NCBI RefSeq assembly: GCF_016863295.1
Contig: NZ_BOOP01000024.1
Coordinates: forward strand, 1 to 59,297
DNA: 59,297 nt
Direction: 5' to 3'
Source of the DNA: Planotetraspora phitsanulokensis
Lineage (GTDB): Bacteria > Actinomycetota > Actinomycetes > Streptosporangiales > Streptosporangiaceae
The notes under the pieces were generated by a model that had not been told where the DNA came from, did no database searches, and saw only the letters and a list, made by a program, of their open reading frames with translations. A program made the translations under genes and the position numbers. Shown piece by piece: positions 51,668-59,297 of this stretch (the stretch's first letter is position 1; each line of letters opens with the position of its first letter).

Positions 51668-52189
51668 ATGGTCAAGCGAGGCCTTGTAATCGCCGCCCTC
51701 TCCATCGCCACGTTATTCGGATTAACATTACCCGCACACGCGGTGACGCTGGAGCAAAAGGTCGCCGCACTTTCCGGTTTCACCCAGCCCACGAGCGCCA
51801 GCGCCGCCAGCTGGCTCTCCGCCTGGCAGAACCAGGCCGCCTGGTCGGCATACGCCTTCGACTGGTCGACCGACCTGTGCTCGACCAGCCCCGACCAGCC
51901 GCTCGGATACGATTTCAGAACTCCTTGCAGGCGTCACGACTTCGGCTACCGCAACTACAAGGCGGTGAACCAGTTCCCGTCGAACAAGTCGCATGTCGAC
52001 GACGCGTTCTACTTCGACATGAAGCAGGTCTGCGCGAGATATTCCGGCGTCAGCAAATCCACCTGCGACGGCCTCGCCTGGACCTACTACCAGGCGGTCA
52101 AGCAGTTCGGTTCGCTCAACGTCACCCAGGCCCAGATCGACCGGGTCCGCGTGAGCGCTGAACGAGCCGCCCAGAACGCCGAGGCGTGA
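51668..52189 (+). CDS. Secreted prokaryotic phospholipase A2
   Basis: 173 residues; AAGGAAG precedes the ATG. Signal peptide 1-25 ends PAHA. The mature enzyme matches the Streptomyces-type phospholipase A2 family (Ca2+-dependent hydrolysis of sn-2 acyl esters). H90-D91 lie in the CRRHDFGYRNYK motif, the Asp partner is D111 in HVDDAFY, and D69 and D91 are the expected calcium ligands. C71/C87 and C122 with a later Cys fit the two known disulfides. A 30-residue extension follows the core. The same domain caps the Rhs protein at 21469. Convergent with the laccase gene across a hairpin. Confidence 0.92.
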   Translation: MVKRGLVIAALSIATLFGLTLPAHAVTLEQKVAALSGFTQPTSASAASWLSAWQNQAAWSAYAFDWSTDLCSTSPDQPLGYDFRTPCRRHDFGYRNYKAVNQFPSNKSHVDDAFYFDMKQVCARYSGVSKSTCDGLAWTYYQAVKQFGSLNVTQAQIDRVRVSAERAAQNAEA

Positions 52190-52249
52190 CGGGTCGTTTT
52201 CAGCACGGTTTTCAGTACGGTTTACTGCACTGTTTTTCGTCACAGAGGG

Positions 52250-52278
52250 GCCGGACAGTCGCACAGCGACTGCCCGGC
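52250..52278. terminator. Hairpin between convergent phospholipase and laccase genes
   Basis: GCCGGACAGTCGC (52250-52262) pairs with GCGACTGCCCGGC (52266-52278), 12 of 13 positions, around a 3-nt loop. It is placed to end both transcripts. Confidence 0.7.
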
Positions 52279-52415
52279 ACCCTGGTGCTGAGCGGGCGGC
52301 CCTGGACCAGACCGAGCACTCGTGAAACTTGACACGAACGTCCAGAAGCCCCGCAACCAGAGATCGTCAGTGCGAAATGACGCCTGCCAGTAGTGCTGGG
52401 TGCGGAGCGACGGCG

Positions 52416-53432
52416 TCAGTGGTGCATGTTCATCGAGTGGTCCGGAGCGCTCCCGTTCGACTGCTGCATGTCCATCGGGTGGCCCGGAACGTTGCCGTTC
52501 TCGTCGGTCACCATGAACACCCCGGCCATTCCCATGTCGGAGTGGCTCTGGACGTGGCAGTGGTACATCCACATCCCGGGCCCGACGCGCTCGCCGGCGA
52601 TCACCTGGAAGCCGAACGACTCGGCCGGTCCGGTGATCTTGGTGTCGATGATCCTGCTCGGGTCCTGAGGGCCTTCCAGGAGGCCGGTACGGTTGTCGGC
52701 CCAGCGGTGCCCATGGATGTGGAACGTGTGGAAGAAATCCCCGTGGGTGATCACGATGAACTCCACTCGCTCACCGATCTTCGCCATGAAGTGGGGTCCC
52801 TCGTGGGACGTGCTGTTGTTGATCGTCATGTCGTTGAAGACGACGGTGAACTGCTTGTCCGGCAGCACATCGCCCTTTCGGCGGACCACCAGCGGCCCAT
52901 AGAGCCCTGCCCGGATGCCGCCTGTGCCGTGGTCGGTCCCCACGACGTGGTCGTGGTAGTGCCAGTAGCCGGCGCTGCCGGGTTCGATGGTGCCGCCGGG
53001 GCGGCGGCCCTGCGCGTGAGTGCGCCAGGTGAAGGTGCGTCGGCCCCCAGGTTCCACCACGCCGTCGTTCATCCTCGTGCCGTCGCTGGCCACGTCGTAG
53101 TCCACGCCGTGCACATGGAGGCTGGCGGCCACGTCCAGATTGTTGACCATCTCGATCTCGAGCGTCTCGCCCTCGATCATCTCGATGAGCGGCCCGGGGA
53201 TCGTGGCCTTGCCCGGCTCCAGGCCGTAGCCCAGTTGCCCACCCGGCAGCTTCTCGGCATAGAGGGTGATGCGGCGGACGTCGCCCCCCGGCTTGCCCGC
53301 GGACTTCTCGGCCGGGGCTGCGCCGGCCGGAACCGATGCCACTAACGGTGCGAACGCGGCCACTGCCGCGGACGCGGTGAAAGCGCGCCGGGAGAACAAG
53401 CCTCGCGCCATGCCTCTGCCTACCTCGGTCAT
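52416..53432 (-). CDS. Two-domain small laccase (SLAC-type multicopper oxidase)
   Basis: 338 residues. The N-terminus carries a twin-arginine signal, [19 protein letters not shown], so the enzyme is exported folded with copper. The two cupredoxin domains closely follow Streptomyces small laccases: [60 protein letters not shown] and [15 protein letters not shown]. All type 1, 2 and 3 ligands are present; the trinuclear site should form between monomers of a trimer. A Met/His tail (HPMDMQQ, HSMNMHH) may bind extra copper. The ATG at 53411 is an alternative start. Confidence 0.93.
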   Translation of the reverse strand: MTEVGRGMARGLFSRRAFTASAAVAAFAPLVASVPAGAAPAEKSAGKPGGDVRRITLYAEKLPGGQLGYGLEPGKATIPGPLIEMIEGETLEIEMVNNLDVAASLHVHGVDYDVASDGTRMNDGVVEPGGRRTFTWRTHAQGRRPGGTIEPGSAGYWHYHDHVVGTDHGTGGIRAGLYGPLVVRRKGDVLPDKQFTVVFNDMTINNSTSHEGPHFMAKIGERVEFIVITHGDFFHTFHIHGHRWADNRTGLLEGPQDPSRIIDTKITGPAESFGFQVIAGERVGPGMWMYHCHVQSHSDMGMAGVFMVTDENGNVPGHPMDMQQSNGSAPDHSMNMHH

Positions 53433-54013
53433 GGTTCCCCAATCGGTGACGGCGCCCCACCTGCGTGAGGCGAGCTGCTGCAGTTCGTGATGCCGACGGC
53501 GAGCCGGCCTGAACGACGTGGTCGAGCCGGCCTGCGGAACGTGTCCGTTGCGGGCCGGGCTGGAGGAACAGGGCGAAGTCGGTGGTGTTCGTGGTCGCGG
53601 TGAGGGACTTTCGATGGAAGTAGGCGCCACTTTTGCCTAAATGTCAAGAAGTCTTGCGGCAAATAGCGGAACTTTCTCACAAGTCTGGATGAAGTCAGGT
53701 GAAGCTGTTACGTTGCTCCACAACCGGCCATTGCACGCAATCTGGACAGCCACCGTCCACGCCACCCGCGGGAAACACATGCCGGCGGCACGGAAGTGCC
53801 CCGAGCGCCATCGATGGTCCTCGACCCACCCATCCGCCACACGCAACCATCCGCCACGGGCGTCGCCGGCGTGCCCGGCGCCACCAGCACGAGGCCAGGG
53901 GCAGGCCGCCGCCCAGGAGCCGACCTGAAGCCGGCGACGTACCCCCCTCCGCCGGCTGACCAGACAGCTCTCCGCAGGTGCCGATGTAACCCCCCAACCC
54001 GAAGGAGCGCACG
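53433..54013. other. 580-bp divergent intergenic region upstream of the ThuA protein
   Basis: No credible gene: the longest plus-strand frame (53641-53928) lacks a ribosome site and has unnatural composition. The segment 53630-53730 is clearly less GC-rich and is probably the promoter region of the ThuA gene. It includes a 5-2-5 palindrome CAAGA-AG-TCTTG (53645-53656) inside a looser TTGCC/GGCAA repeat. AAGGAG just before 54014 is the ribosome site of the ThuA gene. Confidence 0.5.
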
Positions 54014-57000
54014 ATGGGTCGAATAGGCCTTTTCGTAAAGCCCCGACCACCCGCCTGGCGGCGCGCGCTGATCATGGCGTCGAGCGCCGCCCTGATACTG
54101 GGACTGGCGACTCCGTTCGCCGTGCCGGCACAGGCCCAACCCACCGACCAGTCGACGGTCGCCGCCGACGCCTCGGTCAACGTGCTGGTCTTCCATGGTC
54201 CGGCGGCCAAGCAGGACGACCCGGTCGAGCAGGCCACGGCCTCGGTCAAGGAGCTGGGCAAGAAGAACGGCTTCTCCGTCGACGTGTCCGAGGATCCGGC
54301 GGTCTTCACCTCCGGCAACCTGGTGCGCTACCGCGGCGTGGTGTTCCTGTCCGCCAAGGGCGTGACGCTGAACCAAGCCCAGGAGGCCGCTTTCCAGGCG
54401 TACATCAAGGACGGCGGCGGGTTCGTCGGCGTCCACGACGCCGTGCGCGCGCAGCCGGACTCGTCCTGGTTCACCGAGCTGCTCGGGACGCGCCCCGCGG
54501 GCAGCCTTCCGCCGCCCGAGAAGGTCGTGGAGAGCTCGGCGAGCGGGAACAACCCGCCGAACGAGACCGTGGACAAGCTGTTCGACGGGAACAACAACAG
54601 CAAGTGGCTGGTCCGGACGCCGACCGGGTGGGTCCAGGCCAAGTTGGAGAAGCCGGCGGCGATCGCCCACTACGCGCTGACGTCGGCCAACGACTTCGAC
54701 GGCCGTGACCCGAAGAACTGGACCCTGCAGGGCTCCCAGGACGGGAAGAGCTGGACCGATCTGGACAAGCGGAGCGGAGAGACCTTCCCCCAGCGCTTCC
54801 AGACCAAGGAATACACGTTCGACAACAGCACGGTGTATGCGTACTACCGGCTGGACATCACCGCGAACAGCGGGGAGCCCCTGATCCAGCTGGCCGAGCT
54901 GCGGCTGTTCGGCCCCGCCGCCGGGCCTCCTCCGGAGAGCACCGTGCAGAAGGCGACCGTGGACCTCACGGACCGCCAGCACCCGGCGAACAAGGGGCTG
55001 CCGCTCACCTGGGAGCGGTCGGACCAGTGGATGAACTGGAGCCCTAGCCCCCTGGGCAAGGTCCAGACGGTCGCGCAGGTCGAGGAGCGGACCTACAACG
55101 CGGGTCTGAACGGCAATGGCGCGTTCCACCCGATCTCGTGGTGCCGCGACTACGACGGCGGCCGGTCGTTCTACACCGGCATGGGCGGCACCGAGGCGAG
55201 CTACACCACCGACGAGAAGTTCCAGAGCCACCTCAGCGGCGCCATCCAGTGGGCGGCCGGTCTCGTCCGCGGTGACTGCCAGGCGACCATCGCGTCGAAC
55301 TACAAGACCGAGCGGTTGACCGCGCAGAACGCGTCAGGTCAGCTCGACCAGATCGGCGAACCCCATGGCCTGACCATCGCAGCGGACGGCAAGGTGTTCT
55401 ACATCGGCAAGGCGGCCTGCCCCACCGGCCCGATCGCCGACTGGAACAACCCGAACGTCGGCCTGGGCTGCGGCACCATCCACCAGTGGGACCCGAAGAC
55501 CAAGCAGGCCAAGCTCCTCACCACCCTCCCTGTCATGGGCAACCGCGGCAGCGGCGACGAACTGGTGAAGAACGAGGAAGGCCTGGTCGGCATCACGCTC
55601 GACCCCAAGTTCGAGCAGAACGGCTGGGTCTACGTCTACTGGATGCCGCACGAGTCGATCGACAGGGACAAGCGGATCGGCCAGCGTACGGTCTCGCGGT
55701 TCACCTACGACGCCGCCAAGCAGTCGATCGACCAGAGCACCCGCAAGGACCTGCTGCACTGGGACACCCAGATCCACAGCTGCTGCCACGCGGGTGGAGG
55801 CATGACGTTCGACAAGGACGGCAACCTCTACATCGGTTCCGGTGACAACAACTCCTCCGGCGGCTCGAGCGGTTACTCCGGGAACAACTGGACCCAGGAC
55901 TACAAGGGCACCTCGTTCCAGGACGCCCGCCGTACGGCCGGCAACACCAACGACCTGAACGGCAAGATCATCCGGATCCACCCGGAGGCCGACGGCACGT
56001 ACACCATCCCCAAGGGCAACCTGTTCACCGGACAGGAAGAGGGCGGGGGCAAGGCCCGCCCGGAGATCTACGTGATGGGTGTCCGCAACATCGCGCGGAT
56101 CGCCTGGGACAACGTGAACAACTGGCTGACCGCGGGCTGGGTCGGTCCGGACGCCGGGGGCCCGAGCGAGACGTGGGGTCCGGCGAAGTACGAGACCGCG
56201 ACGATCCTCACCTCGGCGGGCAACCAGGGCTGGCCGTACTGCATGGGCAACAAGCAGCCCTACCGCGACCGCAGCAACACGGACGCCACGCAGCCTGCCG
56301 ACTGGTACGACTGCGACCACCTGAAGAACACCTCACCGCGTAACACCGGCCTCGTCGACATCCCGCCGGCGCGCAGCAACATGATCTGGTACTCGCCGCA
56401 GGGCGGAGGCCCGGTCTACCCGAAGCGCACCGACGGCAGCGGCCTGCCGACGTACAAGCTGGGCGACGAGACCTTCACCCAGCCCTACTTGAGCGGCGGC
56501 GGCCAGGCGATCATGTCGGGCCCGACGTATCACCGCTCCCTGGTCGACACCGACAGCGGTGTCGCGTGGCCGGCCTACTGGGAGAACAAGTGGCTCATCG
56601 GTGACGAGTCCAACGGCAACAACCGCGTCGCCGTGACCGTCGACCCGAAGACCGTCCCCGACGCGGGCGCGCCGGCCTTCGCCGAGGACGTGCGCAGCAT
56701 CATCCAGCCCGGCGGCGGCGCCACCCAGCTCCAGGCGTGGATGGACGCGAAGTTCGGCCCGGACGGCGCGCTCTACATGCTCGACTACGCCGGCGGCTTC
56801 TTCAGCCTCAGCTCGAACCAGAAGCTGATCCGCATCACGTATCAGGGTGGTCCGGCGACGCCGAACCCGAGCGCCGCGGATGCGCGCCCGGTCAGCCAGA
56901 GCACGCCGAAGAGCATCCGGTTCTCCAACACGAAGGCCGGCGGCGTGTCCTGGGAGTGGAACTTCGGTGACGGCAGCACGCCGTCGACGGAGGCCAACCC

Positions 57001-58006
57001 GACGCACACCTACGCGAACTTCGGCACCTACAAGGCGACGGTGAAGGTCACCTACGCCAACGGCGAGGTGGCCACCGGGACGATCAACGTCAACATCGGT
57101 TGCCCGGCGCCCGACGCCCGGCCGACGGTCCGGCTGCTGGACACCGACACCGGTGTGGCCAACCGCGTGGTCGGCGGCGGCTGCACGATCAACGACCTGA
57201 TCGACGACGAGCGCGGCTGGTCGAACCACGGTGAGTTCGTGAGCCACCTCAACGGTCTGGTGAACGAGTTCCGCAAGGACGGCGTCATCGACAACAAGGA
57301 GGCGGCCGCGCTCAGCAAGGCGGCAGCCCAGTCCGAGATCGGCAAGACGAACGGGTACGAGTCCATCTTCGACGGGACGGCGCAGTCCCTGCAGGGATGG
57401 TCGCAGGCTCCGACCGGACAGTTCACTCTGCAGCAGGACGGCACGATCCGCGGCTCCGGCGGTCTGGGAATGTTGTGGTACTCCCAGAAGGCGTACGCGG
57501 ACTTCTCCGTGAGACTGCAGTTCCGTGACGTCGCGCCCACCGGCTTCAACGCCAACAGCGGAGTCTTCGTACGGTTCCCGGACCCGAGAACCCCGCTCGA
57601 GCAGCGTCCCACGGGAAGTTGCGGGACCGTCGGGTCGGCCCGCACGTCCCCCGCATGGGTCGCGATCTTCTGCGGCCACGAGATCCAGATCTACGACGGT
57701 CAGGGGAGCGAGCCGCAGAAGACGGGCTCCGTCTACAACTTCTCATCCAATGGTCTGGACAAGGCCGGGGTGACCCCGAAGGGCCAGTGGAACGACTACG
57801 AGGTCCGGGTGGTCGGGCAGCACTACACGATCATCCGCAACGGCACGGTGATCAACGAGTTCGACAACACGCCGGGCAAGACGTCGTCCCGCGCGGGCGA
57901 CCCGCCCACGGACCTGCGCCAGTTCATCAGCGGGTTCATCGGGTTGCAGAACCACAGCAACAACGACCTCATCGAGTTCCGCAACATCCGGGTGCGCGAA
58001 CTCTAA
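54014..58006 (+). CDS. Secreted multidomain protein: ThuA interrupted by a discoidin domain, sugar dehydrogenase, PKD, DUF1080
   Basis: 1330 residues with AAGGAG upstream. Signal peptide about 1-42 (VPAQAQ). ThuA-like glutamine-amidotransferase fold starts at 55 (VNVLVFHGP) and runs to YIKDGGGFVGVHDA near 145. It is then interrupted by an F5/8 type C domain (about 165-302, ETVDKLFDGNNNSKWLVR to IQLAELRLFGPA) before ThuA resumes (TVDLTDRQHPANKGLP ... SFYTGMGGTEASYTTDEKF). A glucose/sorbosone dehydrogenase-like propeller follows (about 440-950), then PKD (about 965-1030, VSWEWNFGDGSTPS), a short helical linker and DUF1080 (about 1115-1330). The set suggests processing of cell-surface or plant sugars outside the cell. 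Confidence 0.88.
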   Translation: MGRIGLFVKPRPPAWRRALIMASSAALILGLATPFAVPAQAQPTDQSTVAADASVNVLVFHGPAAKQDDPVEQATASVKELGKKNGFSVDVSEDPAVFTSGNLVRYRGVVFLSAKGVTLNQAQEAAFQAYIKDGGGFVGVHDAVRAQPDSSWFTELLGTRPAGSLPPPEKVVESSASGNNPPNETVDKLFDGNNNSKWLVRTPTGWVQAKLEKPAAIAHYALTSANDFDGRDPKNWTLQGSQDGKSWTDLDKRSGETFPQRFQTKEYTFDNSTVYAYYRLDITANSGEPLIQLAELRLFGPAAGPPPESTVQKATVDLTDRQHPANKGLPLTWERSDQWMNWSPSPLGKVQTVAQVEERTYNAGLNGNGAFHPISWCRDYDGGRSFYTGMGGTEASYTTDEKFQSHLSGAIQWAAGLVRGDCQATIASNYKTERLTAQNASGQLDQIGEPHGLTIAADGKVFYIGKAACPTGPIADWNNPNVGLGCGTIHQWDPKTKQAKLLTTLPVMGNRGSGDELVKNEEGLVGITLDPKFEQNGWVYVYWMPHESIDRDKRIGQRTVSRFTYDAAKQSIDQSTRKDLLHWDTQIHSCCHAGGGMTFDKDGNLYIGSGDNNSSGGSSGYSGNNWTQDYKGTSFQDARRTAGNTNDLNGKIIRIHPEADGTYTIPKGNLFTGQEEGGGKARPEIYVMGVRNIARIAWDNVNNWLTAGWVGPDAGGPSETWGPAKYETATILTSAGNQGWPYCMGNKQPYRDRSNTDATQPADWYDCDHLKNTSPRNTGLVDIPPARSNMIWYSPQGGGPVYPKRTDGSGLPTYKLGDETFTQPYLSGGGQAIMSGPTYHRSLVDTDSGVAWPAYWENKWLIGDESNGNNRVAVTVDPKTVPDAGAPAFAEDVRSIIQPGGGATQLQAWMDAKFGPDGALYMLDYAGGFFSLSSNQKLIRITYQGGPATPNPSAADARPVSQSTPKSIRFSNTKAGGVSWEWNFGDGSTPSTEANPTHTYANFGTYKATVKVTYANGEVATGTINVNIGCPAPDARPTVRLLDTDTGVANRVVGGGCTINDLIDDERGWSNHGEFVSHLNGLVNEFRKDGVIDNKEAAALSKAAAQSEIGKTNGYESIFDGTAQSLQGWSQAPTGQFTLQQDGTIRGSGGLGMLWYSQKAYADFSVRLQFRDVAPTGFNANSGVFVRFPDPRTPLEQRPTGSCGTVGSARTSPAWVAIFCGHEIQIYDGQGSEPQKTGSVYNFSSNGLDKAGVTPKGQWNDYEVRVVGQHYTIIRNGTVINEFDNTPGKTSSRAGDPPTDLRQFISGFIGLQNHSNNDLIEFRNIRVREL

Positions 58007-58020
58007 GCCGGTAGTCGGTC

Positions 58021-58059
58021 GGTGCCGGGCGGGGGCGAGCATGCCCTGCGTCCGGCACC
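58021..58059 (+). terminator. Possible hairpin after the ThuA gene
   Basis: GGTGCCGG (58021-58028) pairs with CCGGCACC (58052-58059) around a 23-nt loop, 15 bp beyond the ThuA stop. The long loop makes it a weak candidate; it may only attenuate transcription into the cupredoxin gene. Confidence 0.35.
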
Positions 58060-58132
58060 CCACTCCGCAGGTCCTCGGCCGGAGCCCGCAGTCGGTCGGC
58101 ACACGTGCAGATTGTGAGAGGTGCAACGGTAG

Positions 58133-59297
58133 ATGAATGTCCGATCTCTTCCCTCCAACTTATGGAGGGTCCTCAAGGCCTCCGTCACGGCGCCGCGCCT
58201 TGCCGTGGCGTTGTTGATGGTGACGATTCCAGCGCTCATTCTGTCGTCGGTCACGGCCGGCGCGCAGACCCAGATACAGCTGCAGGCCGCTCAGGCGGAC
58301 CAGGTGCTCGTCTGGACTGCCGACAACGGCATGACCACGTACAAGTCGGCGCCGACCACGGCGACGGCAGGACCGGCGACGATCGTTTTCGAGAACAGTG
58401 CGGCGACCGGCAACAACACCGGAATGACGCACACCCTGACCTTCGACACCTCGACGCCGGGCTACAACCACGACGTCACCCTCAACATCATCGCCAGCCC
58501 CTTTGACGCCAACGGGGGCCGGCACGAGGTCCAGGTGAACCTCACCCCCGGGAAGTACCGCTTCTTCTGCGCCATCCCCGGTCACATGATGGTCGGCGAG
58601 CTCGTGGTCACCGACGGCGGTAGCACGGACACCACCGCGCCGCAGGTGTCGGCGTCGGTGTCGGGCGACAAGGACGCGAACGGCAACTACATCGGCTCGG
58701 CCACGGTGACGGTCTCGGCGAGCGACACCGAGTCCGGGGTGGACAAGGTGGAGTACTCGCTGGACGGCGGGGCGTTCGCGGCGTATTCGGCTCCGGTGTC
58801 GGTCAACCAGGTGGGCGCGCACACGGCGCGGTACCGGGCGACGGACAAGGCCGGCAACACCTCCGCCGTGGGGTCGGTGGCGTTCACGGTGGTGGCCCCG
58901 CAGGAGCAGGACACCACTGCGCCGCAGGTGACAGCGCAGGTGTCGGGAGAGAAGAACTCCGATGGCGCCTACGTGAATTCCGCCACGGTGACGGTCTCGG
59001 CGAGCGACACCGGGTCCGGGGTCGACAAGGTGGAGTACTCGCTCGACGGGCAGCCGTTCGCGGTGTACACGAACCCGCTCGTGGTCAACCAGCCGGGCGC
59101 GCACAACGTGGGCTACCGGGCCACCGACAAGGCCGGGAACACCTCGAACGTGAGCACGGCGACGTTCACGGTGGTGGCTCCGCAGCCGAAGGACACCACT
59201 CCGCCGCAGGTGTCGGCGTCGGTGTCGGGCGACAAGGACGCGAACGGCAACTACATCGGCTCGGCCACGGTGACGGTCTCGGCGAGCGACACCGAGT
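58133..59297 (+). CDS. Secreted cupredoxin-domain protein with Ig-like repeats (3' end outside window)
   Basis: 388 residues are visible; the frame is still open at the window edge. The signal peptide is about 1-45 (LLMVTIPALILSSVTAGAQ). A plastocyanin-like domain (about 55-160) shows the type 1 copper set: the early His in MTHTLTF and the C-x5-H-x1-M cluster in FFCAIPGHMMVGELVV. Then come repeated units of about 94 residues, each with DKVEYSLDG and GYRATDKAGNTS patterns, as in bacterial Ig-like/OmpL47-type repeats. Repeats 1 and 3 are identical over at least 95 bp of DNA. It lies 126 bp after the ThuA gene and may share its transcript; electron transfer with the sugar dehydrogenase is a possible link. 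Confidence 0.85.
   Translation, partial: MNVRSLPSNLWRVLKASVTAPRLAVALLMVTIPALILSSVTAGAQTQIQLQAAQADQVLVWTADNGMTTYKSAPTTATAGPATIVFENSAATGNNTGMTHTLTFDTSTPGYNHDVTLNIIASPFDANGGRHEVQVNLTPGKYRFFCAIPGHMMVGELVVTDGGSTDTTAPQVSASVSGDKDANGNYIGSATVTVSASDTESGVDKVEYSLDGGAFAAYSAPVSVNQVGAHTARYRATDKAGNTSAVGSVAFTVVAPQEQDTTAPQVTAQVSGEKNSDGAYVNSATVTVSASDTGSGVDKVEYSLDGQPFAVYTNPLVVNQPGAHNVGYRATDKAGNTSNVSTATFTVVAPQPKDTTPPQVSASVSGDKDANGNYIGSATVTVSASDTE
58639..59297 (+). repeat. Long coding direct repeats in the cupredoxin gene
   Basis: Three units with periods of about 282 bp are visible. Bases 58639-58733 recur exactly at 59203-59297 (offset 564) and the match runs into the window edge; the middle unit (from about 58921) is diverged. 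Such repeats can recombine and also cause assembly collapse. Confidence 0.85.

Noticed and set aside
53641-53928. 95-codon plus-strand frame upstream of the ThuA gene
   Set aside because: No ribosome site; Pro/Ala/His-rich composition and codon use unlike neighbouring genes.

Overview
The window is about 59 kb of very GC-rich DNA with strong third-position GC bias, GTG/TTG starts and many 4-bp ATGA/GTGA gene overlaps. The gene set (actinobacterial QcrB, an AfsR/SARP-type regulator, a transmembrane Ser/Thr kinase, a two-domain small laccase, a prokaryotic phospholipase A2, ThuA/PKD secreted proteins) points to a filamentous actinomycete. Streptosporangiaceae-like is my best guess, but that is inference from gene content only. 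I saw no rRNA, tRNA, CRISPR array, insertion sequence or phage module. Both window edges cut a gene.

Layout. 1-9.2 kb: the tail of an unknown gene, a 770-bp gap containing an array of TTCACG-type palindromes, an orphan qcrB, a MacB-like exporter operon (lipoprotein, adaptor, ATPase, permease) divergent from an OmpR/EnvZ-type two-component system, and a secreted lipoprotein. 9.2-16.5 kb: a tightly overlapped minus-strand operon for an oligopeptide/glutathione-type ABC importer ending in gamma-glutamyltransferase. 16.7-21.3 kb: a methyltransferase, a small membrane protein and a SARP/NB-ARC regulator with a readable promoter and a long inverted-repeat operator candidate. 21.5-27.6 kb: a 2030-residue secreted YD-repeat (Rhs/WapA-like) protein whose C-terminus is a phospholipase A2 domain. 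27.8-33.3 kb: a six-gene hydroxyproline catabolic operon (deaminase, epimerase, GntR regulator, three-subunit dehydrogenase) with a GntR-like palindrome on its -10 box.

33.3-44.3 kb: a small exported protein flanked by an imperfect direct repeat, a receptor-type Ser/Thr kinase with a triple cysteine-repeat ectodomain, then a minus-strand set of histidine kinase (with PDZ domain), LuxR-type regulator, two small membrane proteins and a multicopper oxidase, followed by a DUF305 lipoprotein divergent from an LVIVD-repeat protein. 44.4-51.3 kb: a five-gene SWIM / DUF5691-like / VWA / MoxR AAA+ / DUF5682-like cassette with fully coupled starts. 51.7-59.3 kb: a free-standing secreted phospholipase A2 (paralogue of the Rhs tip), a small laccase, a 1330-residue ThuA/discoidin/sugar-dehydrogenase/PKD/DUF1080 protein and the start of a cupredoxin protein with Ig-like repeats.

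Two themes recur. One is copper or extracytoplasmic oxidation (multicopper oxidase, small laccase, cupredoxin, DUF305). The other is secreted phospholipase A2, present both as a free enzyme and as the tip of a polymorphic-toxin-like giant. The most system-like unit is the MoxR-VWA-SWIM cassette; the most unusual single proteins are the Rhs-PLA2 fusion and the ThuA protein with a discoidin domain inserted inside its ThuA fold.
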